Assembly (NCBI RefSeq): GCF_003287285.1
Contig: NZ_QMIG01000004.1
Span: 186,001 to 250,000 of the forward strand
Length of the DNA: 64,000 nt
DNA from: Phytoactinopolyspora halophila
GTDB taxonomy: Bacteria; Actinomycetota; Actinomycetes; Jiangellales; Jiangellaceae
Reading direction: 5' to 3'
Of this stretch, positions 8,104-17,208 are shown piece by piece. How positions within the stretch are numbered: the stretch's first letter is position 1; each line of letters begins with the position of its first letter. The notes beneath the pieces were generated by a model. The model did no database searches. It was not told where the DNA came from and saw nothing but the letters and a program-made list of their open reading frames with translations. A program made the translations under genes and the position numbers.

Positions 8104-9104
8104 CTGACGGGACGACGAAGCCGATCCTGAGCGCCACAGATCTGGCGGTTCGATTCACGGCCCCGGGCGGGCGCATCGCCCGCGCCGTGGACGGTGTGAA
8201 CCTCGACCTCCTGCCTGGCGAGATCCTCGCCCTCGCCGGCGAATCCGGATGCGGCAAGACCACCCTCGCGCGCACGCTGCTCGGCCTGGAACACCCGACG
8301 TCGGGAACGGTGAGCTTTCAGGGCACGCCACTCGCCTACAGCACCAAGACGCTCAAGGCGTACCGCAGCCAGGTGCAGCTGGTCTTGCAAGACCCCACGG
8401 GAGCACTCAACCCTCGGCACACGGTGTATGACGCGGTGGCCGAAGGGCTCAGGATTCACGGCATCGACGACAACGAGCACGATCGGGTGGCCGAGGCGCT
8501 GTCACGTGCCGGGCTGCGCCCGCCGGAGCGATTCTTCCTCTCGTACCCGCACGAGCTCTCGGGTGGGCAGCGCCAGCGCGTGGTCATCGCCGGTGCGCTG
8601 GTCCTGCATCCCCAAGTGATCATCGCCGACGAGCCGGTGGCGTCCCTCGACGCCTCGGTCCGGGGCGAGATCCTGGCCCTGTTGATGCGGCTGCGCGACG
8701 AGCTGGGGCTGGCCGCTGTGGTCGTCACGCACGACTTGGGCTTGGCCTGGAACATCGCCGACCGCATCGCGGTCATGTACCTGGGGCGCATCGTCGAGCA
8801 GGGCTCTGTTGACCACGTGCTTACCGATCCGCAGCACCCCTACACCCGGGCGCTCGTCTCGGTGTTGCCCCACTCGCCCATCCCGGAACCCGTGGTTCTC
8901 GCGGGTGAGCCGCCGGATGCCACGGACGTACCCGCGGGGTGCCGCTTTCACCCGCGGTGCCAGGTGCTGGCGTCAGGCGCGGCCGCGGCCGAAGGCGTCG
9001 ACGGCCACTGCCGCACCGACGACCTGCCGATCCTGACCGGAGGGGAGCAGACCCAGGTCGCCTGCCACTACGCCACCAGTCGCGCGCAGGCTGTCACCTC
9101 GTAG
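8100..9104 (+). CDS. Oligopeptide ABC transporter ATP-binding protein, DppF/OppF type
   Basis: This is the second ATPase of the importer, 334 residues, starting at the ATG that overlaps the preceding stop. Walker A GESGCGKTT, signature LSGGQRQRV and Walker B VIIADEPVASLD are present, and the C-terminal CRFHPRCQV element of the oligopeptide family is retained. It is the last gene of the operon; the long hairpin at 9137-9220 follows 32 bases later. Confidence 0.88.
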   Translation: MTDGTTKPILSATDLAVRFTAPGGRIARAVDGVNLDLLPGEILALAGESGCGKTTLARTLLGLEHPTSGTVSFQGTPLAYSTKTLKAYRSQVQLVLQDPTGALNPRHTVYDAVAEGLRIHGIDDNEHDRVAEALSRAGLRPPERFFLSYPHELSGGQRQRVVIAGALVLHPQVIIADEPVASLDASVRGEILALLMRLRDELGLAAVVVTHDLGLAWNIADRIAVMYLGRIVEQGSVDHVLTDPQHPYTRALVSVLPHSPIPEPVVLAGEPPDATDVPAGCRFHPRCQVLASGAAAAEGVDGHCRTDDLPILTGGEQTQVACHYATSRAQAVTS

Positions 9105-9136
9105 GACCCCGCCGTTCGCCACGACGCGGCCACCCC

Positions 9137-9220
9137 TTCCGAATGATCATGTTTGGTACGTTTTCTTGGGCCGTAACACGGCTGTAGACGTGTCACGGCC
9201 CAAGAAGACGTGTTACGGCG
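9137..9220. repeat. Long intergenic hairpin, GATCAT family (type A, copy 1, asymmetric)
   Basis: The element starts with an outer arm TTCCGAATGATCATG that has no partner here. An inner stem of 16 bases (9165-9180 with 9189-9204, one mismatch) has the loop GCTGTAGA. A third segment CGTGTTACGG (9209-9218) perfectly complements the left inner segment CCGTAACACG (9171-9180), so two mutually exclusive pairings are possible. The same element recurs near 24.7, 60.8 and 61.2 kb. It lies between the convergent importer operon and MMPL gene, a position fit for a bidirectional terminator. Confidence 0.6.
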
Positions 9221-9233
9221 AGCGGCCCTCCAC

Positions 9234-11468
9234 TCAGTGCTCGCGCGAGCCCACTCCGGCGGGTTCGGCCGTCGCCGGTTCCTGCGAATCGCGTGCGGCC
9301 AGATACCGAGCGAGTTTCGTACCCTCGACGTCGACGTTCGGCAATACCCGGTCGAGCCACCTCGGCAACCACCATGCCCGGTCGCCGACGAGCGCCAGCA
9401 CCGCCGGGACGATCGTCATCCGCACCACGAACGCGTCGAACGCGATCGCAGCGGCCAGGGCCAGACCAACCTGCGTAATGATGTCATCGTCGCCGAGCAC
9501 GAACCCGAAGAACACGCTGATCATGATGAGCGCGGCCGCAGCGACCACCCGGGATCCGTGCTGGAATCCGACGGTGATCGCGGCGTTGCGCTGATGTCCA
9601 CGCACGTACTCTTCCCGCATCCGGGTGACGAGGAAGACCTCGTAGTCCATGGCCAGACCGAAGACCACACCGATGATGAAGATCGGCAGCATGCTGATGA
9701 TCGGCCCGGTCTGGTCGATGCCGAACACATCGCTGAGCCAGCCCCACTGGAACACGGCCACGATCGCGCCAAACGTTGCGGCCATGGTCAGCAAGAAGCC
9801 TGCCGCCGCCTTGACGGGCACCACGATCGAGCGGAACACCAGCATCAACAGGATCAGCGAGAGGCCGACCACCACCATGAGGTAGGGCAGCATGGCATCG
9901 CCCATCGTGTCCGAGAAATCGATCATGATGGCGGTGTTGCCGGTCACCGCCACGGATGCACTGTCGTTCTCGACCAGCGTCGTGAGCTCGGACCGCATCG
10001 TCTCTACCAGGTCCTCAGTCTCCTGGCTGGATGGGCCCGTCGTGGGAATGACGTTGATGATGGCCGTGTCGCCAGCCTGGTTGAACTGCGGTGGCGCGGC
10101 CCGGGCGACGCCGTCCATCTCCGCGAGCGATCCGGACACCTGCTCGGCTGTGGCCTGCGGGTCGGAGCTCTGCGCGCCGTCGACGACGACCAGGAGCGGG
10201 CCGTTGAACCCGGGCCCGAAACCTTCGGCGGTCAGATCGTAAGCCTGACGCTGCGTCGTCTCGGGGGGTTGGTCGCCGTCGTCGGGAAGGCCGAGCCGCA
10301 GGTCGAGTGCGGGAAGCGCCAGCGCACCGAGCGCCGCCACGGCAATAACGAGGACGGTGAGCGGTCGGCGAGTGATCATCCCGACGTAACGCTTGCTCAG
10401 GGTTCCCTTGCCGTTGCCGTTGTCGGCCTCGGGATCGCTGATCTTCAGCCCGGGCACGCGCCAGCGCAGTACCCGATTCCCCGCGAAACCGAGCAGGGCC
10501 GGGAGCAAACTCAGCGCGACCAGGACGGCGATCCCCACGGTGACCGCGGCGGCCAGACCCATCTCGGTCAGGATGGGAATGCCGACGACGGACAGGCCGA
10601 CGAGCGCGATCATCACGGTCAGCCCGGCGAACACGACGGCCGAGCCGGCCGTGCCGATGGCCCGGCCGACAGCTTCCTCGACGCGATTGCCGACCGACAG
10701 CTCGTGCCGGTAACGCGACACGATGAACAGCGCATAGTCGATGCCGACGGCCAGACCGAGCATCGTCGCCAGGATCGGTGTGGTCTCTCCGAGCTCCAGA
10801 AATCCGGTGGCTGCGGAGATGCCGGAAATACCGATCATGACCCCGGTGACACCCGTGATCAACGGCATACCGGCGGCAGCGAGCGAGCCGAAGGTGATGA
10901 GAAGCACGACGGCGGCGACGGCGAGACCGATCATCTCGCTTCCGCCTTCGACCTCCTCTTCCATGGTCGCGTCGCCGCCGGCCTCGACGGTCAGTCCGGC
11001 GTCGCGTCCGGTCTCGACCGCGTCAAAGAGCGCTTCGCGTGCCGCGTCCTCCAGCTCGAAGAAGTCGACCTCGTAGCTGACCTGGGCCATCGCGATGGTG
11101 CCGTCCTCGGACACCATGCCGGAGTCGAACGGGCTGTCCACGTTCGCGACCTGGGGCGCGTCCCGCAGCTCCCCGACGACTTCCTCCACCACGGAAGCCG
11201 TCTCCGGGTCTTCCATCGTGCTGCCTTCTGGCGCGGCGAACACGACCCGCGCCTCGGCGCCCTGCATGGACATATCGGGGAATCGCTCTTCGAGCAGGTC
11301 GAACGCTTCCTGGGACTCGGTACCCGGGATGGAGAACGAATCGGAGGTGGGGCCGGACAACGTGGCAGCCGCACCACCGACGGCAATCAGTACCGCCAGC
11401 CAGAGGAGGGCGACGAGCCGTCGGCCGCGGTGACAGAGCCGGCCCAGCCGGTAGAGGAAGGTAGCCAC
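9234..11468 (-). CDS. MMPL/RND-family membrane exporter
   Basis: The protein has 744 residues and two homologous halves, each with a large extracytoplasmic domain and about six helices. The MMPL signature recurs as GIDYALFIVSRYRHEL in the first half and AMDYEVFLVTRMREEY in the second, carrying the conserved Asp-Tyr pair of the proton relay. These transporters export lipids, siderophores or drugs in actinobacteria. The start is taken at GTG 11468, preceded by GGAG and followed directly by the first membrane-proximal basic segment; the 59 residues read upstream do not look coding. It stands alone between two gene-free stretches. Confidence 0.85.
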   Translation of the reverse strand: MATFLYRLGRLCHRGRRLVALLWLAVLIAVGGAAATLSGPTSDSFSIPGTESQEAFDLLEERFPDMSMQGAEARVVFAAPEGSTMEDPETASVVEEVVGELRDAPQVANVDSPFDSGMVSEDGTIAMAQVSYEVDFFELEDAAREALFDAVETGRDAGLTVEAGGDATMEEEVEGGSEMIGLAVAAVVLLITFGSLAAAGMPLITGVTGVMIGISGISAATGFLELGETTPILATMLGLAVGIDYALFIVSRYRHELSVGNRVEEAVGRAIGTAGSAVVFAGLTVMIALVGLSVVGIPILTEMGLAAAVTVGIAVLVALSLLPALLGFAGNRVLRWRVPGLKISDPEADNGNGKGTLSKRYVGMITRRPLTVLVIAVAALGALALPALDLRLGLPDDGDQPPETTQRQAYDLTAEGFGPGFNGPLLVVVDGAQSSDPQATAEQVSGSLAEMDGVARAAPPQFNQAGDTAIINVIPTTGPSSQETEDLVETMRSELTTLVENDSASVAVTGNTAIMIDFSDTMGDAMLPYLMVVVGLSLILLMLVFRSIVVPVKAAAGFLLTMAATFGAIVAVFQWGWLSDVFGIDQTGPIISMLPIFIIGVVFGLAMDYEVFLVTRMREEYVRGHQRNAAITVGFQHGSRVVAAAALIMISVFFGFVLGDDDIITQVGLALAAAIAFDAFVVRMTIVPAVLALVGDRAWWLPRWLDRVLPNVDVEGTKLARYLAARDSQEPATAEPAGVGSREH

Positions 11469-11590
11469 AGATACTCCATGAGACGTGTCAGAAAAACCTG
11501 AACAAGGAGAACATGCAGGAGCTGTGAGCATACTGAGAGGGTCGGGGAATGTGCGCGAAGCCACATTGGTGACGCCGGCCGCAGACGACG

Positions 11591-11647
11591 GCACCGCCCG
11601 CAGACCCCGGCACTGCCCGCAGACCCCGGCACCGCCGGCAGACACCG
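11591..11647. repeat. Tandem repeat, three copies of 19 bases
   Basis: Three adjacent 19-base units of the form GCACYGCCCGCAGACCCCG (third copy diverged at three positions) lie in the spacer between the MBL-fold and MMPL genes. The rest of this 200-base spacer shows no gene. Confidence 0.7.
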
Positions 11648-11669
11648 CCGCCGGCCGACGCCCGGGAGG

Positions 11670-12536
11670 CTACGCGACGGCAGCAGCCAGCCGGGAGGCC
11701 GATCCGGGATCGTGAGCTGGCAGTACGGCCATGTCGGGCCAGGTGTAGCGCAGCGCGTTCACCTTCTCCATCACCGAACGGGTCACTCGCTTGTCACACA
11801 GCCCCGACGGCTGCCCGGCCGCGAGTAGTCTCGCGTCGTAGGTCAGATCCCCTACCAGGAGCAGCGGAGCACGATCGGTACGCCGAACCAGCATCGACAA
11901 CGAGCCCGGGGTGTGTCCGGGGGTCGACAGGAGAACGACACTGCCGTCGTCGAACAGGTCGTAGCCCTCGTGGAACGGCGCGAGATCCGGATCTCCGAGC
12001 GGTTCCGGCGTGATCAGTTTCCAGGTGAGCCCCGGCATGTCGATGTGTGAGCGGTAGATGCCGCGCATCTGTGGACGGGGAACCTGGAGTGTGTCCCACT
12101 CGCTGCGGCTGACCACGATGTTCGCGTGCCGAAGTACCGGGAGTCCCCCCACGTGGTCGGGGTGGAGGTGCGAGAGCACGGCCGTGCCGACATCGGCGAT
12201 CCGGTAACCGAGGCGTGCGAGGTTCGCCTCCACCGTGTCGGACGGATCGAGGTGGATCTTCGCCATCCGGGCGTTCACCAGCTTGTTCGCCCGCCCGGGA
12301 AAGTAGTCCGGATCGGTCACCGATGCGGGATCCTGGCCGGTGTCGAACAGGACGAGGCCGTCTCGATGTTCGACGACGAAGACGTTGATCGGGCGTGGCT
12401 CGGTCCATCGCCGCGAGGTGAGCAGCCAGACGGGCGTCGGCTTTCGTGTTGGCCCCACGTGTTCGGGATGCATACGGACCGTACCCGTGCTGAACACGGC
12501 CACCCGTGCGATCGGATCTGTCGGCGTGCCACCCAT
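11670..12536 (-). CDS. Metallo-beta-lactamase-fold hydrolase, AHL-lactonase-like
   Basis: This 288-residue enzyme contains the zinc motif HLHPDH in SHLHPDHVGG, a later STPGHTPGS histidine, an Asp in LLVGDLTYD and a final His in LPAHDPG. Together these form the dinuclear metal site of the superfamily. The spacing and sequence resemble the N-acyl homoserine lactonase branch, but substrate cannot be deduced. The ATG at 12536 was chosen; two GTG codons 6 and 12 bases upstream are alternatives, with a G-rich run just before them. It is divergent from the alpha/beta hydrolase, with hairpin B1 between them. Confidence 0.75.
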   Translation of the reverse strand: MGGTPTDPIARVAVFSTGTVRMHPEHVGPTRKPTPVWLLTSRRWTEPRPINVFVVEHRDGLVLFDTGQDPASVTDPDYFPGRANKLVNARMAKIHLDPSDTVEANLARLGYRIADVGTAVLSHLHPDHVGGLPVLRHANIVVSRSEWDTLQVPRPQMRGIYRSHIDMPGLTWKLITPEPLGDPDLAPFHEGYDLFDDGSVVLLSTPGHTPGSLSMLVRRTDRAPLLLVGDLTYDARLLAAGQPSGLCDKRVTRSVMEKVNALRYTWPDMAVLPAHDPGSASRLAAAVA

Positions 12537-12569
12537 CGTCACCGTCACCCCCAAACCCCCAACCCCCTT

Positions 12570-12628
12570 CCCGCTGATCATGAACACTTTGCGGCTACAT
12601 AGCACGACTAGTGTTCATGATCAGCGGG
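12570..12628. repeat. Long intergenic hairpin, GATCAT family (type B, copy 1), between divergent genes
   Basis: Perfect 19-base arms (12570-12588 and 12610-12628) contain TGATCATGAACACT; the loop is 21 bases. It is the same arm sequence as the copies at 48992 and 52009. This is the only copy located between two gene starts, 33 bases before the MBL gene and 48 before the hydrolase gene, so a plain terminator role does not fit well here. Confidence 0.6.
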
Positions 12629-12676
12629 TAAAGAGGTGCTCTTTCGATCATCCCAAGGTCCCGTAAGATCGACAAG

Positions 12677-13504
12677 ATGGCGGGGCGGGCAATCGAGCGC
12701 ACCGAGGGTTACCTTCGCACCTCCGACGGTGACACCCTCTGGTACGAGACGGCCGGCACCGGTACACCGCTCGTTCTCGCGCACGGCCTCGGCGGCAACG
12801 CCGTCGTCTGGTTCCAGCAGCTCCCCCACTTCGCCGGCCGCTACCGGGTCATCACCTGGGATCAGCGCGGGTTCGGGCGCTCGTCCAACGACAACGGGCG
12901 AGCCGGACCGCAGACGTCGGTCCACGACCAGCTCGCGCTGCTGGACCATCTCGACGTCGACACCGCGCATCTCGTTGGCCAGTCGCTCGGCGGGTGGGCC
13001 GTGCTCGGTGCGGCCCTCGCTGCCCCAGAGCGGGTCCGTTCCCTGGTTCTCAGCAGCAGCACCGCCGGCATTCCGGCGCTCCACCTGCCGCCGTTCGACG
13101 CCGGTCCGGTCCAGGCCACGTACGGCACCAAGCCGCTCTCGCGCCATCCCGCGATCGGCGATCGCCTGCCCGAAAGCGACCCGCCGCGCGCCTACCTGTA
13201 CCAGGCACTGAGCTCGTTCGGCCGGCGACCACCGGACGCGGACTTCGCGACGATGCTCGCCGAGACCGTGCACGACGCCGACGCGCTCGGCGAGCTCACC
13301 ATCCCCACGCTGCTCATCTGCGGATCACGAGATCCCGTGATGACACCCGGCCACGTCCGCGACGCCGCCCAGCGCCTGCCTGACGCCCGAGTGGTGGAGC
13401 TGGATCTGAGCCACTCGACGTACTTCGAGGATCCGCAGACCTGGAACGGCGTCGTCGACGACTTCCTCCACTCCGTCGACACGCCGGGAGATGGTGCCCG
13501 ATGA
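12677..13504 (+). CDS. Alpha/beta-fold hydrolase
   Basis: The protein has 275 residues with a full canonical core. An oxyanion-hole strand LAHGLGGNAVVW is followed by the nucleophile elbow GQSLGG (Ser103), the acid Asp219 in CGSRDPVMTP and the base His246 in LSHSTYF. A cap segment of variable sequence spans about residues 125-195. No obvious Shine-Dalgarno precedes the ATG. The gene overlaps the next by 4 bases (ATGA), indicating co-expression with the cyclodeaminase-like gene. Esterase, lactonase or C-C hydrolase activity are all possible. Confidence 0.82.
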   Translation: MAGRAIERTEGYLRTSDGDTLWYETAGTGTPLVLAHGLGGNAVVWFQQLPHFAGRYRVITWDQRGFGRSSNDNGRAGPQTSVHDQLALLDHLDVDTAHLVGQSLGGWAVLGAALAAPERVRSLVLSSSTAGIPALHLPPFDAGPVQATYGTKPLSRHPAIGDRLPESDPPRAYLYQALSSFGRRPPDADFATMLAETVHDADALGELTIPTLLICGSRDPVMTPGHVRDAAQRLPDARVVELDLSHSTYFEDPQTWNGVVDDFLHSVDTPGDGAR

Positions 13505-14469
13505 GCCGCATCCTCCTGCTGGACCACGCCGCCACCGGCGCAGCGCTAGACACCGACCGCCTGCTGGGTGCGCTGCGCACGGCGCTGATCGCGACGAGCC
13601 GTGGCGATACGTCGACACCTCCGCGTGTCGCCGCCTACGCCCCGGCCGGCATCCTCGGTGCGATGCCCGGCTACGTTCCCGGTCTCGGGCTCGCGGGCAA
13701 GTTCGTCTCCATCTTCTCGGGTCTCGGCCCCGGCGGGCGCAGCGCTCACCAGGGCCTCGTCGCGCTGTTCGACGAGAACGACGGCCACCTGCTGGCGATC
13801 ATGAACGGCGAGGCCATCACGGCCAGGCGGACCACGGGCAGTGCCACCGTGGCCTTTCAGGCACTGGCCCCACCCCAGGTTGAGCGCATCGCCGTCGTCG
13901 GCGCCGGAACGCAGGCGCGGGCCCAGCTCGCCCTGCTGCAGCACCTGGAAGCCGACGCCGAGATCGTCGTGTCCCGCACACCCGCGTCGGCCGCCGAGGT
14001 GGCCGACGAGTACGGCGTGCAGGCCAGCACGAGCGTCGAGGAGGCGGTGTCCGGGGCCGACGTCGTGTTCTGCTGCACGCATGCCGGGCAGCCCGTCGTG
14101 CGACATGCCTGGCTGCGCCCGCACGCGCATGTAAGCTCCGTTGGTGGCTCCCTCGGGCCCGAGCTCGAACACGCGACCGTCACCGGGGGATCCCTGTTCG
14201 TCGAGTGGCCCGGCGCCAGCACCTGCGCCCCACCTGCCGGTGCGCACGAGCTGCAGGACGTTCCCGACGGACACGCCCGCCTCGTGGGTGAGGTGCTCGC
14301 CCGCGACGTACTCGCCCGCGACGTACTCGCCGGCGACGTCCCGGCCCGCACCGCGGACGAGCTGACCGTGTTCAAGTCGACCGGATACGCCGCGCTCGAC
14401 GTCGCCGCGGCCGCGGCAACCTACGAAGCCGCCACCGCTGCCGGCCTTGGCACGGAGGTGACCATCTAG
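13501..14469 (+). CDS. Ornithine cyclodeaminase / mu-crystallin family protein
   Basis: This 322-residue protein has the Rossmann motif AVVGAGTQARAQLAL about residue 130 and the C-terminal FKSTGYAALDVAAAA typical of the family. Family members include ornithine cyclodeaminase, alanine dehydrogenase of archaeal type and ketimine reductases; the residues visible do not decide among them. A low-complexity insertion at residues 265-279, encoded by three 15-base repeats (14293-14337), gives V-L-A-(R/G)-D repeats ahead of the last core segment. It is translationally coupled to the upstream hydrolase, and a strong hairpin follows the stop. Confidence 0.75.
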   Translation: MSRILLLDHAATGAALDTDRLLGALRTALIATSRGDTSTPPRVAAYAPAGILGAMPGYVPGLGLAGKFVSIFSGLGPGGRSAHQGLVALFDENDGHLLAIMNGEAITARRTTGSATVAFQALAPPQVERIAVVGAGTQARAQLALLQHLEADAEIVVSRTPASAAEVADEYGVQASTSVEEAVSGADVVFCCTHAGQPVVRHAWLRPHAHVSSVGGSLGPELEHATVTGGSLFVEWPGASTCAPPAGAHELQDVPDGHARLVGEVLARDVLARDVLAGDVPARTADELTVFKSTGYAALDVAAAAATYEAATAAGLGTEVTI

Positions 14470-14491
14470 GCGCTGCGCTCGCCACAGGATC

Positions 14492-14541
14492 GAAGGAACC
14501 GACATTATCCAGGCCATGACCTCGACGATGTCGGTTCCTTC
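14492..14541 (+). terminator. Terminator-like hairpin after cyclodeaminase-like gene
   Basis: A perfect 14-base stem GAAGGAACCGACAT pairs with 14528-14541 across a 22-base loop, starting 22 bases after the stop codon. No T-run follows, as is common in high-GC genomes. Confidence 0.55.
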
Positions 14542-14595
14542 CGTGCACGCCTGCATCCCGCACCCGTGGCCAACAGGTCGTCATAGGGTGGACGC

Positions 14596-16266
14596 ATGAC
14601 TCCTGCGCCTCTCGTTCTCGAGCTCGACCTGCACACACCACTGATCACCGCTCCCCCGCAGGACCCGCTGAACGCCATCCGAGCGCGCCAACGTACGCAG
14701 CTGACCGACGTCCTCGAAGGGCTGCGCCGGGCCGCCAACGATCCCAAGGTCGCCGGTTTGATCGCGCGATGCGACTCAGGAGCGCAGCCGACGTCGGTGG
14801 TCCAGGAGATCCGCGCCGCCGTACGGGAGTTCGCCCAGTCCGGCAAACCCACCGTGGCCTGGGCACAGACCTTCGGTGAGATGGCACCGGGAACCATCGG
14901 CTACTACACCGCCACCGCTTTCGACGAGATCTGGCTACAGCCGTCGGGAGACGTCGTCCTTCCCGGGCTGAACGCTCCCGCCCTCTTCCTGCGCGGCGCG
15001 CTGGATCGTCTCGGCCTGCAGCCGGAGCTCGCACAGCGCTACGAGTACAAGAACGCCGCCGACATGTTCACGCAGCCCGGTTTCACCGACGCGCATCGGG
15101 AGGCGCTCGGGCGGATCGTGGAGTCCACCGCAGACCAGATCATCTCCGAGGTGGCGACGGCACGCGGGATCGACCGGGCACGCCTGCGCGAGCTCGTGGA
15201 CAGCAGCATGATCCCGGCCGACGACGCGCGATCCGCCGGCCTGGTGGACCGCATCGGATATCGCGACGACGCGTACACCGAGCTGGCCAAGCGCCTCGGT
15301 GGCAGGATGCGGTTGCGATACGTCGGGCGGTACAACCACGCGCAGAACAAGAACCAGGCCGTCGCATCGTACCTGCAACGCAAGCCGGCACGCGTCGCCG
15401 TGATCCACGGACGCGGCCCGGTCACGACGGGCCGCAGTTCCACGAACCCGCTGGGTTCCGCAACGCTCGGCGCCGACACAATCGGTTCCGCGCTGCGGGC
15501 CGCGGTGAAGGACGAGTCGGTCCGCGCGATCGTGTTCCGGGTGGACAGCCCGGGCGGCTCCTACGTCGGCTCGGACACGATCCGCAACGATGTGCGCATC
15601 GCTCGCCGGAGCAAGCCGGTCATCGCGTCGTTGGGCTCGGTCGCCGGCTCTGGTGGCTATTTCGTGACGATGTGTTCCGACGCCGTCGTCGCATCTCCGG
15701 CCACCATCACCGGCTCGATCGGTGTACTGGCCGGCAAGTTCGCGTCCCAGAACCTCCTGGATCGGCTGGGCGTCGCCATCGAACGGGTCAGCGTCGGCGC
15801 GCAGGCCGATATGTTCGAAGCCGAGCAGTCGTACTCCGAGGAGCAATGGGAGATCCTCAACCGCTGGCTCGATCGGGTCTACGAGGATTTCACCGCCAAG
15901 GTGGCCGTTGACAGGGGCCTGAGCCGCGAGCACGTCGAGGGCGTCGCGCGCGGGCGGATCTGGACGGGAGCCGACGCCTACGAGCGCGGGCTCGTGGACG
16001 AGCTAGGTGGCCTGGCGACGGCGATACAGATCGCCCGGGATCGTGCCGGGTTGCCGCGCCGCGACGATCTCGCCGACGTCCAGATGTTCCCGCGCGTGCC
16101 GTTCGTGGAGCGGCTCAAACCACCGGAGAACAGCCAGTCACCAGCGAACGCCGGGGTGTCGATACGGCCATGGGGTTCGTTGACGCACCTGGCCACGGCT
16201 CTGGGCCTGCCCGCAGCCGGGCCGTTGACCATGCCGTTCTGGACCGGAGGTACTTTCCAGGGCTAA
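14596..16266 (+). CDS. sppA: Signal peptide peptidase SppA-type serine protease (S49), cytosolic form
   Basis: The protein has 556 residues in the two-repeat 67K arrangement. The catalytic lysine is Lys152 in YEYKNAADMF and the nucleophile Ser352 in GSVAGSGGYF. The 200-residue spacing equals that of E. coli SppA (Lys209/Ser409). RVDSPGGSYVGSD is the glycine-rich oxyanion segment. Unlike the E. coli enzyme, no N-terminal membrane helix or signal peptide is present, so it may act in the cytosol or associate loosely with the membrane, as in mycobacterial relatives. It stands alone between hairpin and DUF1989 gene. Role: cleavage of remnant signal peptides or other short peptides. Confidence 0.85.
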   Translation: MTPAPLVLELDLHTPLITAPPQDPLNAIRARQRTQLTDVLEGLRRAANDPKVAGLIARCDSGAQPTSVVQEIRAAVREFAQSGKPTVAWAQTFGEMAPGTIGYYTATAFDEIWLQPSGDVVLPGLNAPALFLRGALDRLGLQPELAQRYEYKNAADMFTQPGFTDAHREALGRIVESTADQIISEVATARGIDRARLRELVDSSMIPADDARSAGLVDRIGYRDDAYTELAKRLGGRMRLRYVGRYNHAQNKNQAVASYLQRKPARVAVIHGRGPVTTGRSSTNPLGSATLGADTIGSALRAAVKDESVRAIVFRVDSPGGSYVGSDTIRNDVRIARRSKPVIASLGSVAGSGGYFVTMCSDAVVASPATITGSIGVLAGKFASQNLLDRLGVAIERVSVGAQADMFEAEQSYSEEQWEILNRWLDRVYEDFTAKVAVDRGLSREHVEGVARGRIWTGADAYERGLVDELGGLATAIQIARDRAGLPRRDDLADVQMFPRVPFVERLKPPENSQSPANAGVSIRPWGSLTHLATALGLPAAGPLTMPFWTGGTFQG

Positions 16267-16422
16267 GTGGCGGGATCTCCGCCGTGTTGCCGGCCGTGTG
16301 GCGAGAGGCACGCTGGCGGGCACATGTCTCACCCGCACGTTGGGTGATCGACCAGTGATACCGCCATCGCGATGGAGATTTATCCATCTCGTTTGGGCGC
16401 GCCCGGGTGTTCTACTGGCAGC

Positions 16423-17079
16423 ATGGCCAACAACGCGCCCCTCCACGTTCCCGTGCCCGCCAGCACCGCCCGGGCCGTCCACGTACAGCCCGGGCAGCAC
16501 GTGCGGGTAACCGACACCCACGGCGGGCAGGTCGGCGACGTGTTCGTCGTTGTCGCGGACAACCCCGGCGAACACCTCAGCGCGGCCCACACCCGCCTGC
16601 ACGTCAACCGGCTCTTCCCCCGACCGGGAGAGCAGTTCGTCACCACGGCACGCCGGCCGATCTTGCGGCTGGTCGAGGACACCTCGCCCGGGTACCACGA
16701 CATGCTCGTCCCGGCGTGTGACCCCGCCCGCTACCGCCAGCTCGGCGCGCCCGAGGGACACCCATCGTGCGCGATGAACCTCCGCGACGCGCTGGAAGCA
16801 TACGACGCGCACGGTTCGACAGGCGCCGGCTTACCGGCGGGTGCCGGGCGAGACGCCGTACCCGCAGTCCCGCAGCCGGTGAACGTCTTCATGCGGGTAC
16901 CCGTCGCCGACGACGGCACGATCAGCCTGCTGTCCGCGATGTCCGGGCCAGGCGATGCCATCACGTTCGAGGCGGAGCTCGACTGCCTCGTCGTCGTTTC
17001 CGCGTGCCCGCAAGATCTCTCCGACATCAATCAGAAGCAGCCGACATCACTGGCGATCGACGTGCTCGACTCCCGCTGA
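16423..17079 (+). CDS. DUF1989 (urea carboxylase-associated family) protein
   Basis: This 218-residue protein begins with a beta-rich domain (HVRVTDTHGGQVGDVFVV), then FVTTARRPILRLVEDT and the family motif around GHPSCAMNLRDAL. Family members are encoded next to urea carboxylase or glycine-degradation genes and several bind metal, but no enzymatic activity is firmly assigned for this branch. The ATG at 16423 fits the family N-terminus; an in-frame ATG at 16372 would add 17 residues. No urea carboxylase is in the window; the next gene is an old-yellow-enzyme homologue. Confidence 0.7.
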   Translation: MANNAPLHVPVPASTARAVHVQPGQHVRVTDTHGGQVGDVFVVVADNPGEHLSAAHTRLHVNRLFPRPGEQFVTTARRPILRLVEDTSPGYHDMLVPACDPARYRQLGAPEGHPSCAMNLRDALEAYDAHGSTGAGLPAGAGRDAVPAVPQPVNVFMRVPVADDGTISLLSAMSGPGDAITFEAELDCLVVVSACPQDLSDINQKQPTSLAIDVLDSR

Positions 17080-17208
17080 TTCGACTGACTCGATTCCCGC
17101 CGGCTCGACTTCCCACGTACTCGATTCACACCTGCGTGACTCGCGCGACCTCGATCCACACCGAACTCGATCCGATCACTAAACCATCCTGCGTACAGGA
17201 GTCGCACC

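Noticed and set aside
9210-11501. Plus-strand 763-residue frame opposite the MMPL gene
   Set aside because: It is rich in Arg, Gly, His and Asp with no recognisable motif and lies antisense to a clear transporter.
12608-13273. Minus-strand frame ending PADHEH opposite the alpha/beta hydrolase
   Set aside because: The tail is just the hairpin B1 arm, and the frame lies antisense to a hydrolase with a complete catalytic triad.
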